A stretch of DNA of 64,000 nucleotides from Candidatus Bodocaedibacter vickermanii (GTDB lineage Bacteria > Pseudomonadota > Alphaproteobacteria > UBA6184), in assembly GCF_014896945.1 (NCBI RefSeq), contig NZ_CP054719.1, positions 62,001 to 126,000 on the forward strand, written 5' to 3'. A program made the position numbers and the translations under genes. The notes beneath the pieces are model-generated. The model searched no databases. It was not told the origin of the DNA and was given only the letters and a program-made list of their open reading frames with translations. How positions within the stretch are numbered: position 1 is the stretch's first letter; each line of letters begins with the position of its first letter. Shown here piece after piece: positions 31,591 to 40,306 of this stretch.

Positions 31591-32550
31591 TTATTTACTC
31601 CAGAGTTTTTTCATTTCTAAACTTAACCATGTATAGGATTCGTCTGTGTGTTTAGGCATGATATCTGTAAATTGCATATAGGCATGAAACGTACCTTTTG
31701 CAACTTTTTGTGATACTGCAACGCCAGCCTGCGTTAGTTTATCTTTATACTGCATACTTTCATCGTGCAAGGGATCACATTCAGTAGTTAACATAATCGC
31801 AGGGGGGTATTTATCAAAGTATGGAGACAATAATGGCGATATTTTCCAATCATTAACACTTTGACCTTGCGTATAGTTTTTTACAAAGTATTCAAGGGTG
31901 CTTTTTGAAATGAAAAAGTTTTTTGCATAGGTGTTGATTGACTCACTAGATAAACTCAAGTCAATGCAGGGATACATTAACACGTGAAAATCAGGAAGCC
32001 TTTCATTTTTTTCAATTAAAAGGCTCATTAACGATGCCGTTAAATTTCCACCAGCGCTATCACCACCAACTGCAACTTTCGTTGAATCCGCGCCTAAAGA
32101 TTCAGCATTCAGTAAACACCACTGATAGGCTGCTTGGACGTCTTCAAGTCCAGCTGGATACGGATGTTCTGGGGCAAGTCTGTATTCAATGGAAACAATG
32201 ATGCATCCAGTTTCTTTAGCAATTCGTCGGCACACTGTATCATGCGTATTAATGCTGCCCACGTTCCAGCCTCCTCCATGAATAAACATAAGTAAAGGTT
32301 GGTCTTGTTCTAAGGTAGACCAATAAATTCGAACTGGAATTCCGTCTTTATTCGTGGCTGATGACAACACTCTGTCTTCAATACGAGCCATAGAAACAGG
32401 GATTCCTCCAAGAGTGCGGGATGCTTTTTCGTAATTCATGCGTGCAACGGCAATAGGGATATCTTCTGTATGTGGGGCATTCAAAGACTTTAAGTGTTCT
32501 AAAAATGCAGCTGCTTCTGGTGCGAGTAACGTCCATGGGTCTTGAATCAT
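31591..32550 (-). CDS. alpha/beta hydrolase, HSL-type carboxylesterase
   Basis: Cytoplasmic esterase of the hormone-sensitive lipase family, substrate unknown; 319 aa. The start is ATG at 32550, because AGGAG (complement of 32556-32560) lies 5 bases upstream; a longer frame begins at 32586 without support. Oxyanion motif HGGGW at 91-95, nucleophile Ser165 in GGDSAGGN, Asp259 in ECDPLHDES and His289 in GTFHAY. No signal peptide. Next on the same strand is a cyclase-family hydrolase, 116 bases upstream, which contains a repeat copy at its end. Confidence 0.85.
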   Translation of the reverse strand: MIQDPWTLLAPEAAAFLEHLKSLNAPHTEDIPIAVARMNYEKASRTLGGIPVSMARIEDRVLSSATNKDGIPVRIYWSTLEQDQPLLMFIHGGGWNVGSINTHDTVCRRIAKETGCIIVSIEYRLAPEHPYPAGLEDVQAAYQWCLLNAESLGADSTKVAVGGDSAGGNLTASLMSLLIEKNERLPDFHVLMYPCIDLSLSSESINTYAKNFFISKSTLEYFVKNYTQGQSVNDWKISPLLSPYFDKYPPAIMLTTECDPLHDESMQYKDKLTQAGVAVSQKVAKGTFHAYMQFTDIMPKHTDESYTWLSLEMKKLWSK

Positions 32551-32647
32551 AATGGCTCCTAAAATATACAATTGAATAATAATCAATAAATATTAATATT
32601 TTATTAATTTTAACAGTTGTTGGTTCAAGTTGTTTGCTTGATAATCA

Positions 32648-32694
32648 GTGTCAGAACGAGTCGGATCTAACCTAACGGATGCAACGGCACGTTG
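32648..32694 (-). repeat. dispersed palindromic repeat overlapping the cyclase gene 3' end
   Basis: On the - strand: CAACGTGCCGTTG, then CATCCGTTAGGTTAGATCC and a decayed TCTGACAC end. It is closest to unit 4 of the array at 30732. The cyclase gene's last eight codons and its TAG (32667-32669) lie in it. Confidence 0.85.
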
Positions 32695-33365
32695 CTTGCC
32701 CACATTCGAATAGGTGATTCGGTAGCATTTTGTATGTTAAGTGGAGCAATGGTAACGTTAAAATCTTTGGAGGGTAACTGACTGAGATTGTTTACATTTT
32801 CGACGATCAATATATTTCTAGATAATAATAAACTATGAATTGGATATCCGCTATCTGGTCGATCGGGAGACAATGTGTCGATGCCCAATGCTCGAATTTT
32901 TCGTTGAGCTAAAAGTTCCCCAGCATCAGTGTGAATATAAGGAAAACGATACTTATTATGATAGTGCGATGCGTCTTCCCAGTATTGGTGCCACCCCGTG
33001 TTAATTAAAACGCAACTGTTTTCTTGAATGGTTCCATGGGTTGCTTCAAACTCAAAAATATCGTTTGCGGTTAAACAATTGTCTTGATCAAGACGATTGG
33101 AAATATCAATGCCGTATCCAGGAATGTTAACCAGATGATTCAGTGGGATTTGATCAATCGTCATGGCATTTTTAATGCAATGGGCAGGGGCATCAATGTG
33201 AGTGCCTATTCCGCAATCAAGCGACATACGTTGCACTTTAAAGGATACGGCATTTTGATCATCCAAATAGTCGTGCTCAATCGTTAAATGAAATCCACAA
33301 CGGCCGTCCCAAGTCGGTGTTTTTTCTGTTAACGCATGGGTTAAGTCAATCAGTTTAGCTGGCAT
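32667..33365 (-). CDS. cyclase-family metal-dependent hydrolase (kynurenine formamidase-like)
   Basis: 232 aa. The cyclase family (PF04199) includes kynurenine formamidase and isatin hydrolase. The metal and catalytic motif GTHIDAPAH is at residues 54-62, with His56, Asp58 and His62; the N-terminal LIDLTHAL and INTGWHQYW segments also match. No other tryptophan-degradation gene is visible, so the substrate is open. Its ATG overlaps the recO end by 11 bases, suggesting cotranscription. The final NVPLHPLG codons and stop come from a dispersed repeat, so the native C-terminus is probably altered. Confidence 0.8.
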   Translation of the reverse strand: MPAKLIDLTHALTEKTPTWDGRCGFHLTIEHDYLDDQNAVSFKVQRMSLDCGIGTHIDAPAHCIKNAMTIDQIPLNHLVNIPGYGIDISNRLDQDNCLTANDIFEFEATHGTIQENSCVLINTGWHQYWEDASHYHNKYRFPYIHTDAGELLAQRKIRALGIDTLSPDRPDSGYPIHSLLLSRNILIVENVNNLSQLPSKDFNVTIAPLNIQNATESPIRMWASNVPLHPLG

Positions 33366-34089
33366 TTATGACCTTTGAAGTATGGATTAACGTGATTAAA
33401 TAGTCTCGTTCTTGGGGGAGCGTACGATGCAATTGTTCGTGCAGCAACCGTCTTAAAAAATGTCCAGTGATCGTTAGTCCAGCAAGGATATCGGGTTTAT
33501 TCCACGGGATAGTTGCATCAGTCAGTGGGGTGGGCAGATGAAACAGCTGATCTTTATAGGGAAGCCCCACACTTTCAGTGACGGCTCGGCCTGTTTTAGG
33601 TGAAACATACTTTAAATTTTCGCGTGCGTTTGTGACCGCACATCGTGTTAGGTCTAACCCAAACCCACAATGCGCTAAGAGCTCTTTTTCAAATAGAACA
33701 TAATGCCCAATATTTCCATTTAGGCAGATTTCATGGATGTGAAGTTTTAGATTTAAATAAAATGCTTCTGTCGCATCCCGATCGATTAACGCAGTAATAA
33801 GTAATGTGCGTATCGCATTAATGCAGGCAAGCTTTATGGGGGAAATTAACGCAGCACACATGATTGGAGCAAAGGTTTCATGGTGTTCAACTGTAAACAA
33901 TCCCATATGTGTGTCTAATCTGGATTTATTGCGAATATGATACAGGTTACCTGGTTGTAAGGGGTATTTTTTGTTCGTACGAATATATCCGGTGATAAGA
34001 CCGTGATATTGAGTAAAAAAAGTAGCAATAAGATTGGATTCACCATGAGGTTTCGTGCGTAACAATAATCCCTCATCTAACCATTCCAA
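33355..34089 (-). CDS. recO: DNA repair protein RecO
   Basis: Mediator that loads RecA onto SSB-coated DNA in the RecFOR pathway; 244 aa. I choose TTG at 34089: AAAGGAG (complement of 34099-34105) lies 9 bases upstream and the product then begins MEWLDEGLLLRTKPHGE, the typical family N-terminus. An ATG at 34134 would add 15 non-conserved residues. The OB-fold N-terminal domain is followed by an all-helical domain; the CGFGLDLTRCAVT region has only the alphaproteobacterial partial cysteine pattern. Downstream cyclase gene overlaps. Confidence 0.92.
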   Translation of the reverse strand: MEWLDEGLLLRTKPHGESNLIATFFTQYHGLITGYIRTNKKYPLQPGNLYHIRNKSRLDTHMGLFTVEHHETFAPIMCAALISPIKLACINAIRTLLITALIDRDATEAFYLNLKLHIHEICLNGNIGHYVLFEKELLAHCGFGLDLTRCAVTNARENLKYVSPKTGRAVTESVGLPYKDQLFHLPTPLTDATIPWNKPDILAGLTITGHFLRRLLHEQLHRTLPQERDYLITLIHTSKVINAS

Positions 34090-34181
34090 ACTATGTGTCT
34101 CCTTTTGTTTCTTGATTTCTAAAGCTGAACTCATTAAAGTGACATTGTATAAAGAATGAAGTTATTTGCAAAGGAAAACAA

Positions 34182-35081
34182 ATGAAAAAAAATATCAAGG
34201 CAAGCATGGTGATTGCTGCTTTAATGCTTAGCGTACCAACTGTTAATGCTAGTGGAATCGTAAAATACCAAGGAAAAGAATTAGTTACTAAAAAAGATGT
34301 TGATGCCCGCATGAAAGAATTAAAAATTGATTCTATGCAAGGTGATCAAGTGTATATGCAAGTTCTAATTCAATTAGCCGAAGAAAAATTAATGGCTAAA
34401 CAAATTAGTGATTCCAAAATGAAATCTGATCCAGAGTTTCTACGTATAGCAAAAGCTAATGCTGAAGAATTTGAACGTCAATACTTTTTTCAAAAAGAAG
34501 CTAAAAAACGTATCACGTCTCAAATGCGTCAAAGCGTATACGATCAAATCAAAGCGTCTATGCAAGGCAAGAAAGAAATTAAACCAAGAATTTTGGTGGT
34601 AGAAGATGAAAAAAAAGCAACTGAAGTTAGCGCATCACTGAAAAAAGGTGAAAGCTTTGAATCGTTAGTTCAAAAGCATTCAATTGATCCTTCTAAAGAG
34701 AATAGTAAAGGAGCAGGATTGCTGGATCGTTTTGTCCCAGAAGAAGGCTTTAGCGTTGAAGATCCAAAAGAAATTGCAAACCTAAAAGAAGGTGTTGTGT
34801 CTAAGCCCATGAAATCGATGCTTCAGAACAAGCTTGTTTATACATTTTTCTTAATCGAGAAAGGCAATCGTCGTGATTTTGAACTTCCCCCAATAGATAC
34901 TCCAGAAGTTGCTGGACATATTGAGCAAATCATTATGCGTCAGATGGTTGGCGTTGTACAAGCAGATTTGATTCGCCAATTAGAAGTATTCGATCTAAAA
35001 GGAAATAAATTTCCGTTAATGCCAGAACAAACAAACCCTCAAGATGGTATTCCCTTAATTGGTGGTGGCGTTAAGAACTAA
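34182..35081 (+). CDS. periplasmic parvulin-type peptidyl-prolyl isomerase
   Basis: Exported PpiC/SurA-like foldase, 299 aa. Signal peptide MKKNIKASMVIAALMLSV with cleavage likely after NA at about residue 24. An N-terminal helical chaperone part (24-135) precedes one parvulin domain, about 138-235, recognised by the KKGESFESLVQKHSID and GAGLLDRFVPEEGF blocks. It diverges from recO. AAAGGA precedes ATG. Probably helps fold outer-membrane proteins; which clients cannot be told. Confidence 0.85.
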   Translation: MKKNIKASMVIAALMLSVPTVNASGIVKYQGKELVTKKDVDARMKELKIDSMQGDQVYMQVLIQLAEEKLMAKQISDSKMKSDPEFLRIAKANAEEFERQYFFQKEAKKRITSQMRQSVYDQIKASMQGKKEIKPRILVVEDEKKATEVSASLKKGESFESLVQKHSIDPSKENSKGAGLLDRFVPEEGFSVEDPKEIANLKEGVVSKPMKSMLQNKLVYTFFLIEKGNRRDFELPPIDTPEVAGHIEQIIMRQMVGVVQADLIRQLEVFDLKGNKFPLMPEQTNPQDGIPLIGGGVKN

Positions 35082-35101
35082 GCACGAAAATTGTTCGTAT
35101 A

Positions 35102-35135
35102 AAAAGGTCAGGAATTATCCTGACCTTTTGTTTTA
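35102..35135 (+). terminator. intrinsic terminator after the parvulin gene
   Basis: AAAAGGTCAGGA (35102-35113) pairs perfectly with TCCTGACCTTTT (35118-35129) around ATTA; GTTTT follows. Twelve base pairs. Confidence 0.9.
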
Positions 35136-35170
35136 ATGGAGACACGTGGTTTGTTGGGGCAGAGTTCTAC

Positions 35171-35278
35171 GCGGCTCAGGCAAATCTCACCGCGATTTGA
35201 TGACGACGAACGCCGTCTAGCGCATGGCGCTTCTGAGCCGCATAGGGTATCCGATTCGATGTGTATCGGAACACATCG
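35171..35278. repeat. GC-rich multi-hairpin element
   Basis: GCGGCTCAG (35171-35179) and CTGAGCCGC (35233-35241) form a 9-bp stem closing 53 bases that hold three small hairpins: CAAATC/GATTTG (35181-35199), GACG/CGTC (35202-35217) and AGCGC/GCGCT (35219-35231). A separate hairpin CGATGTGT/ACACATCG follows at 35257-35278, with AGATCCGATGTG similarity (reverse) to the dispersed repeats. It sits between two convergent genes. Probably a mobile palindromic element; not a tRNA. Confidence 0.6.
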
Positions 35279-35295
35279 GATCTAAGCTGTTTTGC

Positions 35296-36228
35296 CTAAT
35301 GAGTTCGGTGGGCGCCCCTGGTACTTAAAGGGTGATGGTTAAATACGGTTTCTTTCAGCTTGTCTGTCATAATGTGTGTATAAATTTCTGTGGTGGCAAT
35401 GTCAGAATGCCCTAGTAATTTTTGAACATTAAGCAGGTTTGCACCATGATTTAATAAGTGTGTTGCAAAGGCATGTCGAATCACATGCGGAGATACTTTT
35501 AGTGGATCAAGCCCTGCATCAACAGCTAGTTCTTTGATAATCTGAAAAAAACGTTGTCGCGTTAAATGACTTGTTGGATTGGATGACGGAAACAACCACC
35601 CAGACTTAGATGACGGCTGTGAATTTTGAATGTAATGAATAAGCGCAGATTTAGTGGATTGATTGAAGGGAACAATACGTTGTTTGTTGCCTTTTCCCGT
35701 AATTAATAGACATTCATCCAACCATTGAATATCGGATAGTTTTATCTGAATTAATTCAGAAATTCGCATGCCTGTAGCATACAAAAGCTCAATGAATACA
35801 ACCCTTCTGGCGCAGTCAGGGTGATTAGAGCTGTAGGCAGCATTTATCAAAGCCTCAGTTTCAGATTCTGTTAGAAACTTAGGAAGCCTTCGACCTTGCT
35901 TAGGTCGGTCGATAAGCTTTGTTGGATTGGATTCAATCTTTTTCTCCCTAACAAAAAAGGCATACAAGGATCTGAGAGCAGACAATCTGCGGGCTTTAGT
36001 GCGATCCGATAATCCAAGGTCCTGTAATGAAGAGATATACTCCATCATTACAGTTTTTGAGGGAGGTAAAAGATGCAAAGAGTTTTTGTCTAAATAATCG
36101 ACAAAATGACTAATATCGCTGAGGTAAGCTGAGATTGTATTCGGACTAGCCCCGATCTCTGAGGCTAACATTTCAATGAACTGTTCAACCTCAGGATAGG
36201 GAGCCAAATTATTTTTTATCTTGGACAT
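35296..36228 (-). CDS. xerD: tyrosine site-specific recombinase XerC/XerD
   Basis: Resolves chromosome dimers at dif together with a partner recombinase; 310 aa from ATG 36228. A TTG start at 36276 would add 16 residues, and neither has a clear ribosome site. SAM-like N-terminal domain 10-95, catalytic domain from ~115. Active residues: Arg155 (TGMRISEL), Lys179 (TGKGNKQR), His248 and Arg251 (HVIRHAFATHL), His274 (LLGHSDIATT) and Tyr283. XerD rather than XerC is a judgement from length and the HVIRHAFA motif. The start region overlaps a small membrane-protein gene. Confidence 0.85.
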   Translation of the reverse strand: MSKIKNNLAPYPEVEQFIEMLASEIGASPNTISAYLSDISHFVDYLDKNSLHLLPPSKTVMMEYISSLQDLGLSDRTKARRLSALRSLYAFFVREKKIESNPTKLIDRPKQGRRLPKFLTESETEALINAAYSSNHPDCARRVVFIELLYATGMRISELIQIKLSDIQWLDECLLITGKGNKQRIVPFNQSTKSALIHYIQNSQPSSKSGWLFPSSNPTSHLTRQRFFQIIKELAVDAGLDPLKVSPHVIRHAFATHLLNHGANLLNVQKLLGHSDIATTEIYTHIMTDKLKETVFNHHPLSTRGAHRTH

Positions 36229-36340
36229 TGATTGCGATTGGAAGTCGCATGTCGGATTTTGGGGCAGGGATGCCAATCAACGATAATGCGATCCCTCCAC
36301 CAATAATCACAATTACTAGAAATGTTAAAATGTATTTCAT
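36209..36340 (-). CDS. small single-span membrane protein between secA and xerD
   Basis: 43 aa from ATG 36340: MKYILTFLVIVIIGGG, a membrane helix at about 3-22, then a short tail with GIPAPKSDMRLPI and a charged end. A short protein of this shape (one helix followed by a Pro-rich PAP segment) is familiar from alphaproteobacteria near such loci, but I cannot name it. It begins 2 bases after the end of secA on the same strand and overlaps the xer start by 20 bases, which supports expression as part of that unit. Function unknown. Confidence 0.5.
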   Translation of the reverse strand: MKYILTFLVIVIIGGGIALSLIGIPAPKSDMRLPIAINVQDKK

Positions 36341-36342
36341 GT

Positions 36343-39003
36343 TTATACTACTAATTTTCCATGACATTCTTTGTAACGCTTTCCGGATCCACAAGGGCAG
36401 GGACCATTTCGGGGCACCATACGCATTAATTCAAGTTCGTCATCTGTCATTAAACGGTTATTGTTTGCATCTTCTAAAACAGTGTTTTTTAAAGGAACTT
36501 TTTGAGCATCTTCATCTTTAGAATTCAAATTCATATGGCTTAGAATGCTGACAATGGTTTCTTTAACTTTATCAAGCATCGTTGTGAAAAGATCAAAGGC
36601 TTCTTGCTTATACTCATTTAAGGGGTTGCGTTGAGCGTAAGCTCGCAAGTTAATCCCTGTGCGTAAGTAGTCAAGAGTATGTAAGTGGTCTTTCCACAAT
36701 TGATCCATTGAGTGTAAGAAAATATCTTTTTCTACACGATGCAATAATTCACCTGGGAAGTTCTTTTCTTTTTCGACCCACGCCGCTATGGTTTGTGTTT
36801 CCACGCGGTTAACGAATTCTTTATAGGCAACGCCTTCTTCGTGTGCCCAAGCATCTAACGGAAGATTGACGTTAAATATACGCAAAAGTTCTTCATGTAA
36901 CCCGTTTAGATCCCATTGTTCAATATGGTTAGATTCTGAAATATGAGCATTTAACGTATGGTGAATTAATTCCAAACGAGATTCTTCCATCGTTTCATGG
37001 ATAGATTCCGCGTTCATAACTTCTTTACGTTGTTCGTAGATTACTTTGCGTTGATCATTCATCACATCATCGTACTTTAATAAGTGTTTACGAATGTCAT
37101 AGTTGCGGGCTTCAACTTTCTTTTGAGCACGTTCTAATGCTTTGTTAACCCACGGATGCGTAATCGATTCGCCTTCTTTTAGACCAAGACGAACCAACAT
37201 TGCATCTAAACGTTCTGAACCAAAGATACGCATTAAATCGTCTTCTAGGGATAAGAAGAACTTTGTTTCACCAGGATCGCCTTGACGACCCGAACGCCCG
37301 CGTAACTGGTTATCAATACGACGGCTTTCATGGCGTTCAGTTCCAATGACATACAAACCACCAGCAGCTTTAACAGTATCTTCAAGAGCCTTTATTTCAG
37401 CACGTACTGAGGCTTCAAGTTCTTTTCGTGCAGTTTCTGATAGTACTGCACCTGCTTTTTGTAAAGCAGCTTTTAAGTGCACATCATAGCTGCCCCCCAG
37501 TTTAATATCTGTTCCACGACCAGCCATGTTAGTGGCAACGGTAATGGCGCCTGGATAACCAGCTTCTGCGATGATTTCGGCTTCTTTATCATGGAATCTG
37601 GCGTTTAGAACATTATGCTTTAACCCAGCTTTTGTAAGTTCACGCGCAACTTCTTCTGAGTTTTCAATGCTGATTGTACCCACAAGGATTGGTTGTTGTT
37701 TTTCATGGCGTTCTTTTACAAGTTGAACAATGGCAGCTAGTTTTTCGCGTTTAGTGCGGTAAATTTCATCATCATTGTCTTTACGCGTTACGGTTTGATT
37801 TGTAGGTATTTCAACCACGACAAGCTTGTAAATATCATCGAATTCTTGAGCTTCTGTCATAGCTGTTCCAGCCATACCCGATAGCTTTGGATATAAGCGG
37901 AAATAATTTTGATAGGTAATAGAGGCAAGAGTTTGGTTTTCGACCTCAACATTCACGTTTTCTTTGGCTTCTAAGGCTTGATGCAGACCTTCAGAATAGC
38001 GACGGCCATCCATGATGCGGCCTGTAAACTCATCCACAATCAAAACTTGACCATCACGAACGATGTAATCCACATCGCGATGGAACATATTGTGTGCTTT
38101 TAATGCTTGGTTAATGTGGTGAACAATGCTGATGTTTTGTAAGTCATATAGGCTTGAGCCTTTTAAATATCCATCACGTTCTAACGCTTCTTCGATTTTT
38201 GCTGATCCAGAGTCGGTGAGTGTGATGCTTTTACCTTTTTCATCTTTTTCATAATCGCCCGTTGTCAATGACGACATATATCTGTTGGCGATATAATACC
38301 ATTGAGAAGAATCTTCAGCAGGGCCTGAAATAATTAGCGGGGTGCGTGCTTCATCGACCAAGATACTGTCGACTTCGTCCACGATTGCATAGTTGAATGG
38401 GCGTTGAACCATGTCATTCAATGAGAACTTCATGTTGTCGCGCAGGTAATCAAACCCAAGTTCATTGTTGGTAGCATAGGTGATGTCAGCTTGATAGGCT
38501 TTTTTGCGTTCCATGTCGCTGATTCCGCTGATAATACAGCCAACAGTAAGTCCCAAGAAATTGTAAACTCTACCCATCCATTCGGCATCACGTTGAGCCA
38601 AATAATCGTTAACGGTGACGACGTGTACGCCTTTTCCACTGAGTGCGTTTAAATATACAGGGGCGGTTGCTACCAGAGTTTTACCTTCACCTGTACGCAT
38701 TTCAGAAATCATACCGTTATGTAGAACCATTCCACCGATAAGCTGAACATCGTAATGACGTTCACCTAATACGCGGCGCGCAGCTTCACGTACGGTTGCA
38801 AAAGCTTCAGGAAGGATATCATCCAATGTTTCGCCTTTTTCAAGGCGGACTTTGAATTCAGCAGTTTTTTGCTGTAAATCATAATCAGACAGAGCAGTGA
38901 AGTTAGATTCAATTTCATTAATTTTTTGAACAACGTGCCCTAAGCGGCGAACTAAGCGATCATTTGCAGATCCGAAAATTTTTTGTACAAGCTTTAAAAG
39001 CAT
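36343..39003 (-). CDS. secA: preprotein translocase ATPase SecA
   Basis: Motor of the Sec pathway, 886 aa, usual length. Walker A MRTGEGKT near residue 102, [19 protein letters not shown] (Walker B region), and [21 protein letters not shown] of the second nucleotide-binding domain. The C-terminal zinc and SecB/ribosome-binding tail is present: [14 protein letters not shown]. Reads away from uppP. It works with SecY (20999) to export the many signal-peptide proteins in this window. Confidence 0.99.
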   Translation of the reverse strand: MLLKLVQKIFGSANDRLVRRLGHVVQKINEIESNFTALSDYDLQQKTAEFKVRLEKGETLDDILPEAFATVREAARRVLGERHYDVQLIGGMVLHNGMISEMRTGEGKTLVATAPVYLNALSGKGVHVVTVNDYLAQRDAEWMGRVYNFLGLTVGCIISGISDMERKKAYQADITYATNNELGFDYLRDNMKFSLNDMVQRPFNYAIVDEVDSILVDEARTPLIISGPAEDSSQWYYIANRYMSSLTTGDYEKDEKGKSITLTDSGSAKIEEALERDGYLKGSSLYDLQNISIVHHINQALKAHNMFHRDVDYIVRDGQVLIVDEFTGRIMDGRRYSEGLHQALEAKENVNVEVENQTLASITYQNYFRLYPKLSGMAGTAMTEAQEFDDIYKLVVVEIPTNQTVTRKDNDDEIYRTKREKLAAIVQLVKERHEKQQPILVGTISIENSEEVARELTKAGLKHNVLNARFHDKEAEIIAEAGYPGAITVATNMAGRGTDIKLGGSYDVHLKAALQKAGAVLSETARKELEASVRAEIKALEDTVKAAGGLYVIGTERHESRRIDNQLRGRSGRQGDPGETKFFLSLEDDLMRIFGSERLDAMLVRLGLKEGESITHPWVNKALERAQKKVEARNYDIRKHLLKYDDVMNDQRKVIYEQRKEVMNAESIHETMEESRLELIHHTLNAHISESNHIEQWDLNGLHEELLRIFNVNLPLDAWAHEEGVAYKEFVNRVETQTIAAWVEKEKNFPGELLHRVEKDIFLHSMDQLWKDHLHTLDYLRTGINLRAYAQRNPLNEYKQEAFDLFTTMLDKVKETIVSILSHMNLNSKDEDAQKVPLKNTVLEDANNNRLMTDDELELMRMVPRNGPCPCGSGKRYKECHGKLVV

Positions 39004-39079
39004 TTTTTACCTTTATGTATAGTAAGTTTAGTGAATTTCAGTATAATAGAAATTAGTTAAAATAGTCATTACAAAGTAG

Positions 39080-39085
39080 TATAAT
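39080..39085 (+). promoter_or_regulatory. -10 element upstream of uppP
   Basis: Perfect TATAAT at 39080-39085, 24 bases before the uppP ATG, in the 105-base divergent secA-uppP gap. No good -35 is seen 17 bases upstream (TTAAAA). AAAGGAAAAA before the ATG is the ribosome site. Confidence 0.45.
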
Positions 39086-39108
39086 TTAAGGAATATTACA
39101 AAGGAAAA

Positions 39109-39888
39109 ATGTTAACATTATTAGCTATTATTCAAGGAATTGCAGAGTTTCTGCCGGTTAGCTCTACTGCACATTTAATTATTATCGCAAAATATTTCGG
39201 TAATATTTACCCCGGCGTTCATTATTTGGTTGTGTTGCACGTGGGCAGCATGGTTGCGATTATGCTGTACTTTTGGAAAGACCTTTGGCGCATACTATTG
39301 GGCTGGTTGGGATTATTCAAAGGGCAGGTGTCTGATCATTTTCACTTGAGCATATCAATTGTGATTGGGACAATTCCCGTCATGATCGTTGGACTATTTT
39401 TATTCAAGATAATCGAAAAGCCACAAAACACGCCCTATATTATTGGATTGAACAGTATTATTTTTGGTGCCTTATTATACTTAGCGGATCTGCGTAAAAA
39501 GTCAGATAAGCCTATTTTAAAAATGTCATATATAGATGCATTATTAATTGGCGCTGCTCAGGCATTTGCATTATTACCCGGGGCAAGCCGTTCTGGCAGT
39601 TGTATGATGGCAGCAAGAGCCTTGGGATATTCACGGGTTGATTCGACGCGGTTTGCATTTTTGTTAGGAATTCCAGCAATTCTGGGAGCCAGTGTTTTAA
39701 AGTTAACAGACATCAATTGGGATGATCCAACCGTAGATATTGAGTTGTTTGCATACGGCAGTTTAATTTCATTTGCCGTAAGTTATTTCGTAATTGTGAT
39801 GATGATGCGGTTGTTAGAGCGAATTTCATTTTTACCTTTTGCACTGTACCGCATCGTTGTTGGAATCTTGTTATTGATGTTTTTCTAA
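39109..39888 (+). CDS. uppP: undecaprenyl-diphosphatase (BacA family)
   Basis: Inner-membrane enzyme that dephosphorylates undecaprenyl diphosphate to recycle the lipid carrier for peptidoglycan and surface glycans; overproduction gives bacitracin resistance. 259 aa, usual length, with about eight membrane segments. Motif 1 QGIAEFLPVSSTAH at residues 9-22 (family EGxTEFLPxSSTGH; the first Glu is Gln here) and motif 2 PGASRSG at 157-163 with the active Ser and Arg. Divergent from secA. Confidence 0.93.
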   Translation: MLTLLAIIQGIAEFLPVSSTAHLIIIAKYFGNIYPGVHYLVVLHVGSMVAIMLYFWKDLWRILLGWLGLFKGQVSDHFHLSISIVIGTIPVMIVGLFLFKIIEKPQNTPYIIGLNSIIFGALLYLADLRKKSDKPILKMSYIDALLIGAAQAFALLPGASRSGSCMMAARALGYSRVDSTRFAFLLGIPAILGASVLKLTDINWDDPTVDIELFAYGSLISFAVSYFVIVMMMRLLERISFLPFALYRIVVGILLLMFF

Positions 39889-39931
39889 AGAGTGTTCTTA
39901 TATATAAACTGAATACTTGCAAATTAAGCTA

Positions 39932-39947
39932 TATTCAATTATGAATA
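39932..39947. promoter_or_regulatory. 16-base palindrome upstream of ferredoxin
   Basis: TATTCA-ATTA-TGAATA, a perfect AT-rich dyad 30 bases before the ferredoxin ATG. The position suits an operator, for example for an iron-responsive regulator, but no family consensus was recognised. Confidence 0.3.
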
Positions 39948-39976
39948 CTTTAAATTTGTATTAAAGGTTTAAGTGT

Positions 39977-40306
39977 ATGCCAAAGATAGTATTTATTGAA
40001 AAAGATGGTAACCGCAAGGAAATAGATGCACCAAATGGCGTGTCAGTGATGGAAATCGCACATATGTATGATGTTGATTTGGAAGGAGCCTGTGGAGGAT
40101 CCTTAGCTTGTTCAACGTGTCATGTGATCGTTGATGCTGCATGGTTTGGTAAATTGGGTGAGCCTACAGAAGCAGAAGAAGACATGTTGGATTTGGCTTT
40201 TGGATTAACCCACACATCAAGGTTAGGATGCCAGATCATTATGTCTGATGAATTAGATGGTTTAGTTGTCGGGCTGCCAAACGCAACCCGTAACATGCAG
40301 AGTTAA
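39977..40306 (+). CDS. fdx: 2Fe-2S ferredoxin, Isc type
   Basis: Electron carrier for iron-sulfur cluster assembly; 109 aa, usual length. Cys39, Cys45, Cys48 and Cys85 give the C-X5-C-X2-C-X36-C pattern of vertebrate-adrenodoxin/Isc-type ferredoxins. The helix-2 acid region ([10 protein letters not shown]) that docks partners is conserved. It stands alone, without iscSUA nearby. It converges on parC with a 4-base overlap of the stop codons. Confidence 0.93.
   Translation: MPKIVFIEKDGNRKEIDAPNGVSVMEIAHMYDVDLEGACGGSLACSTCHVIVDAAWFGKLGEPTEAEEDMLDLAFGLTHTSRLGCQIIMSDELDGLVVGLPNATRNMQS

Noticed and set aside
34090..34134. ATG start of recO at 34134
   Set aside because: It adds 15 residues not seen in the family, while TTG 34089 follows AAAGGAG and gives the canonical MEWLDEG start.
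35171..35241. tRNA gene, suggested by a cloverleaf-like fold
   Set aside because: No T-loop (TTCGA), D-loop or anticodon-arm geometry; the closing stem is 9 bp and the arms have wrong sizes.
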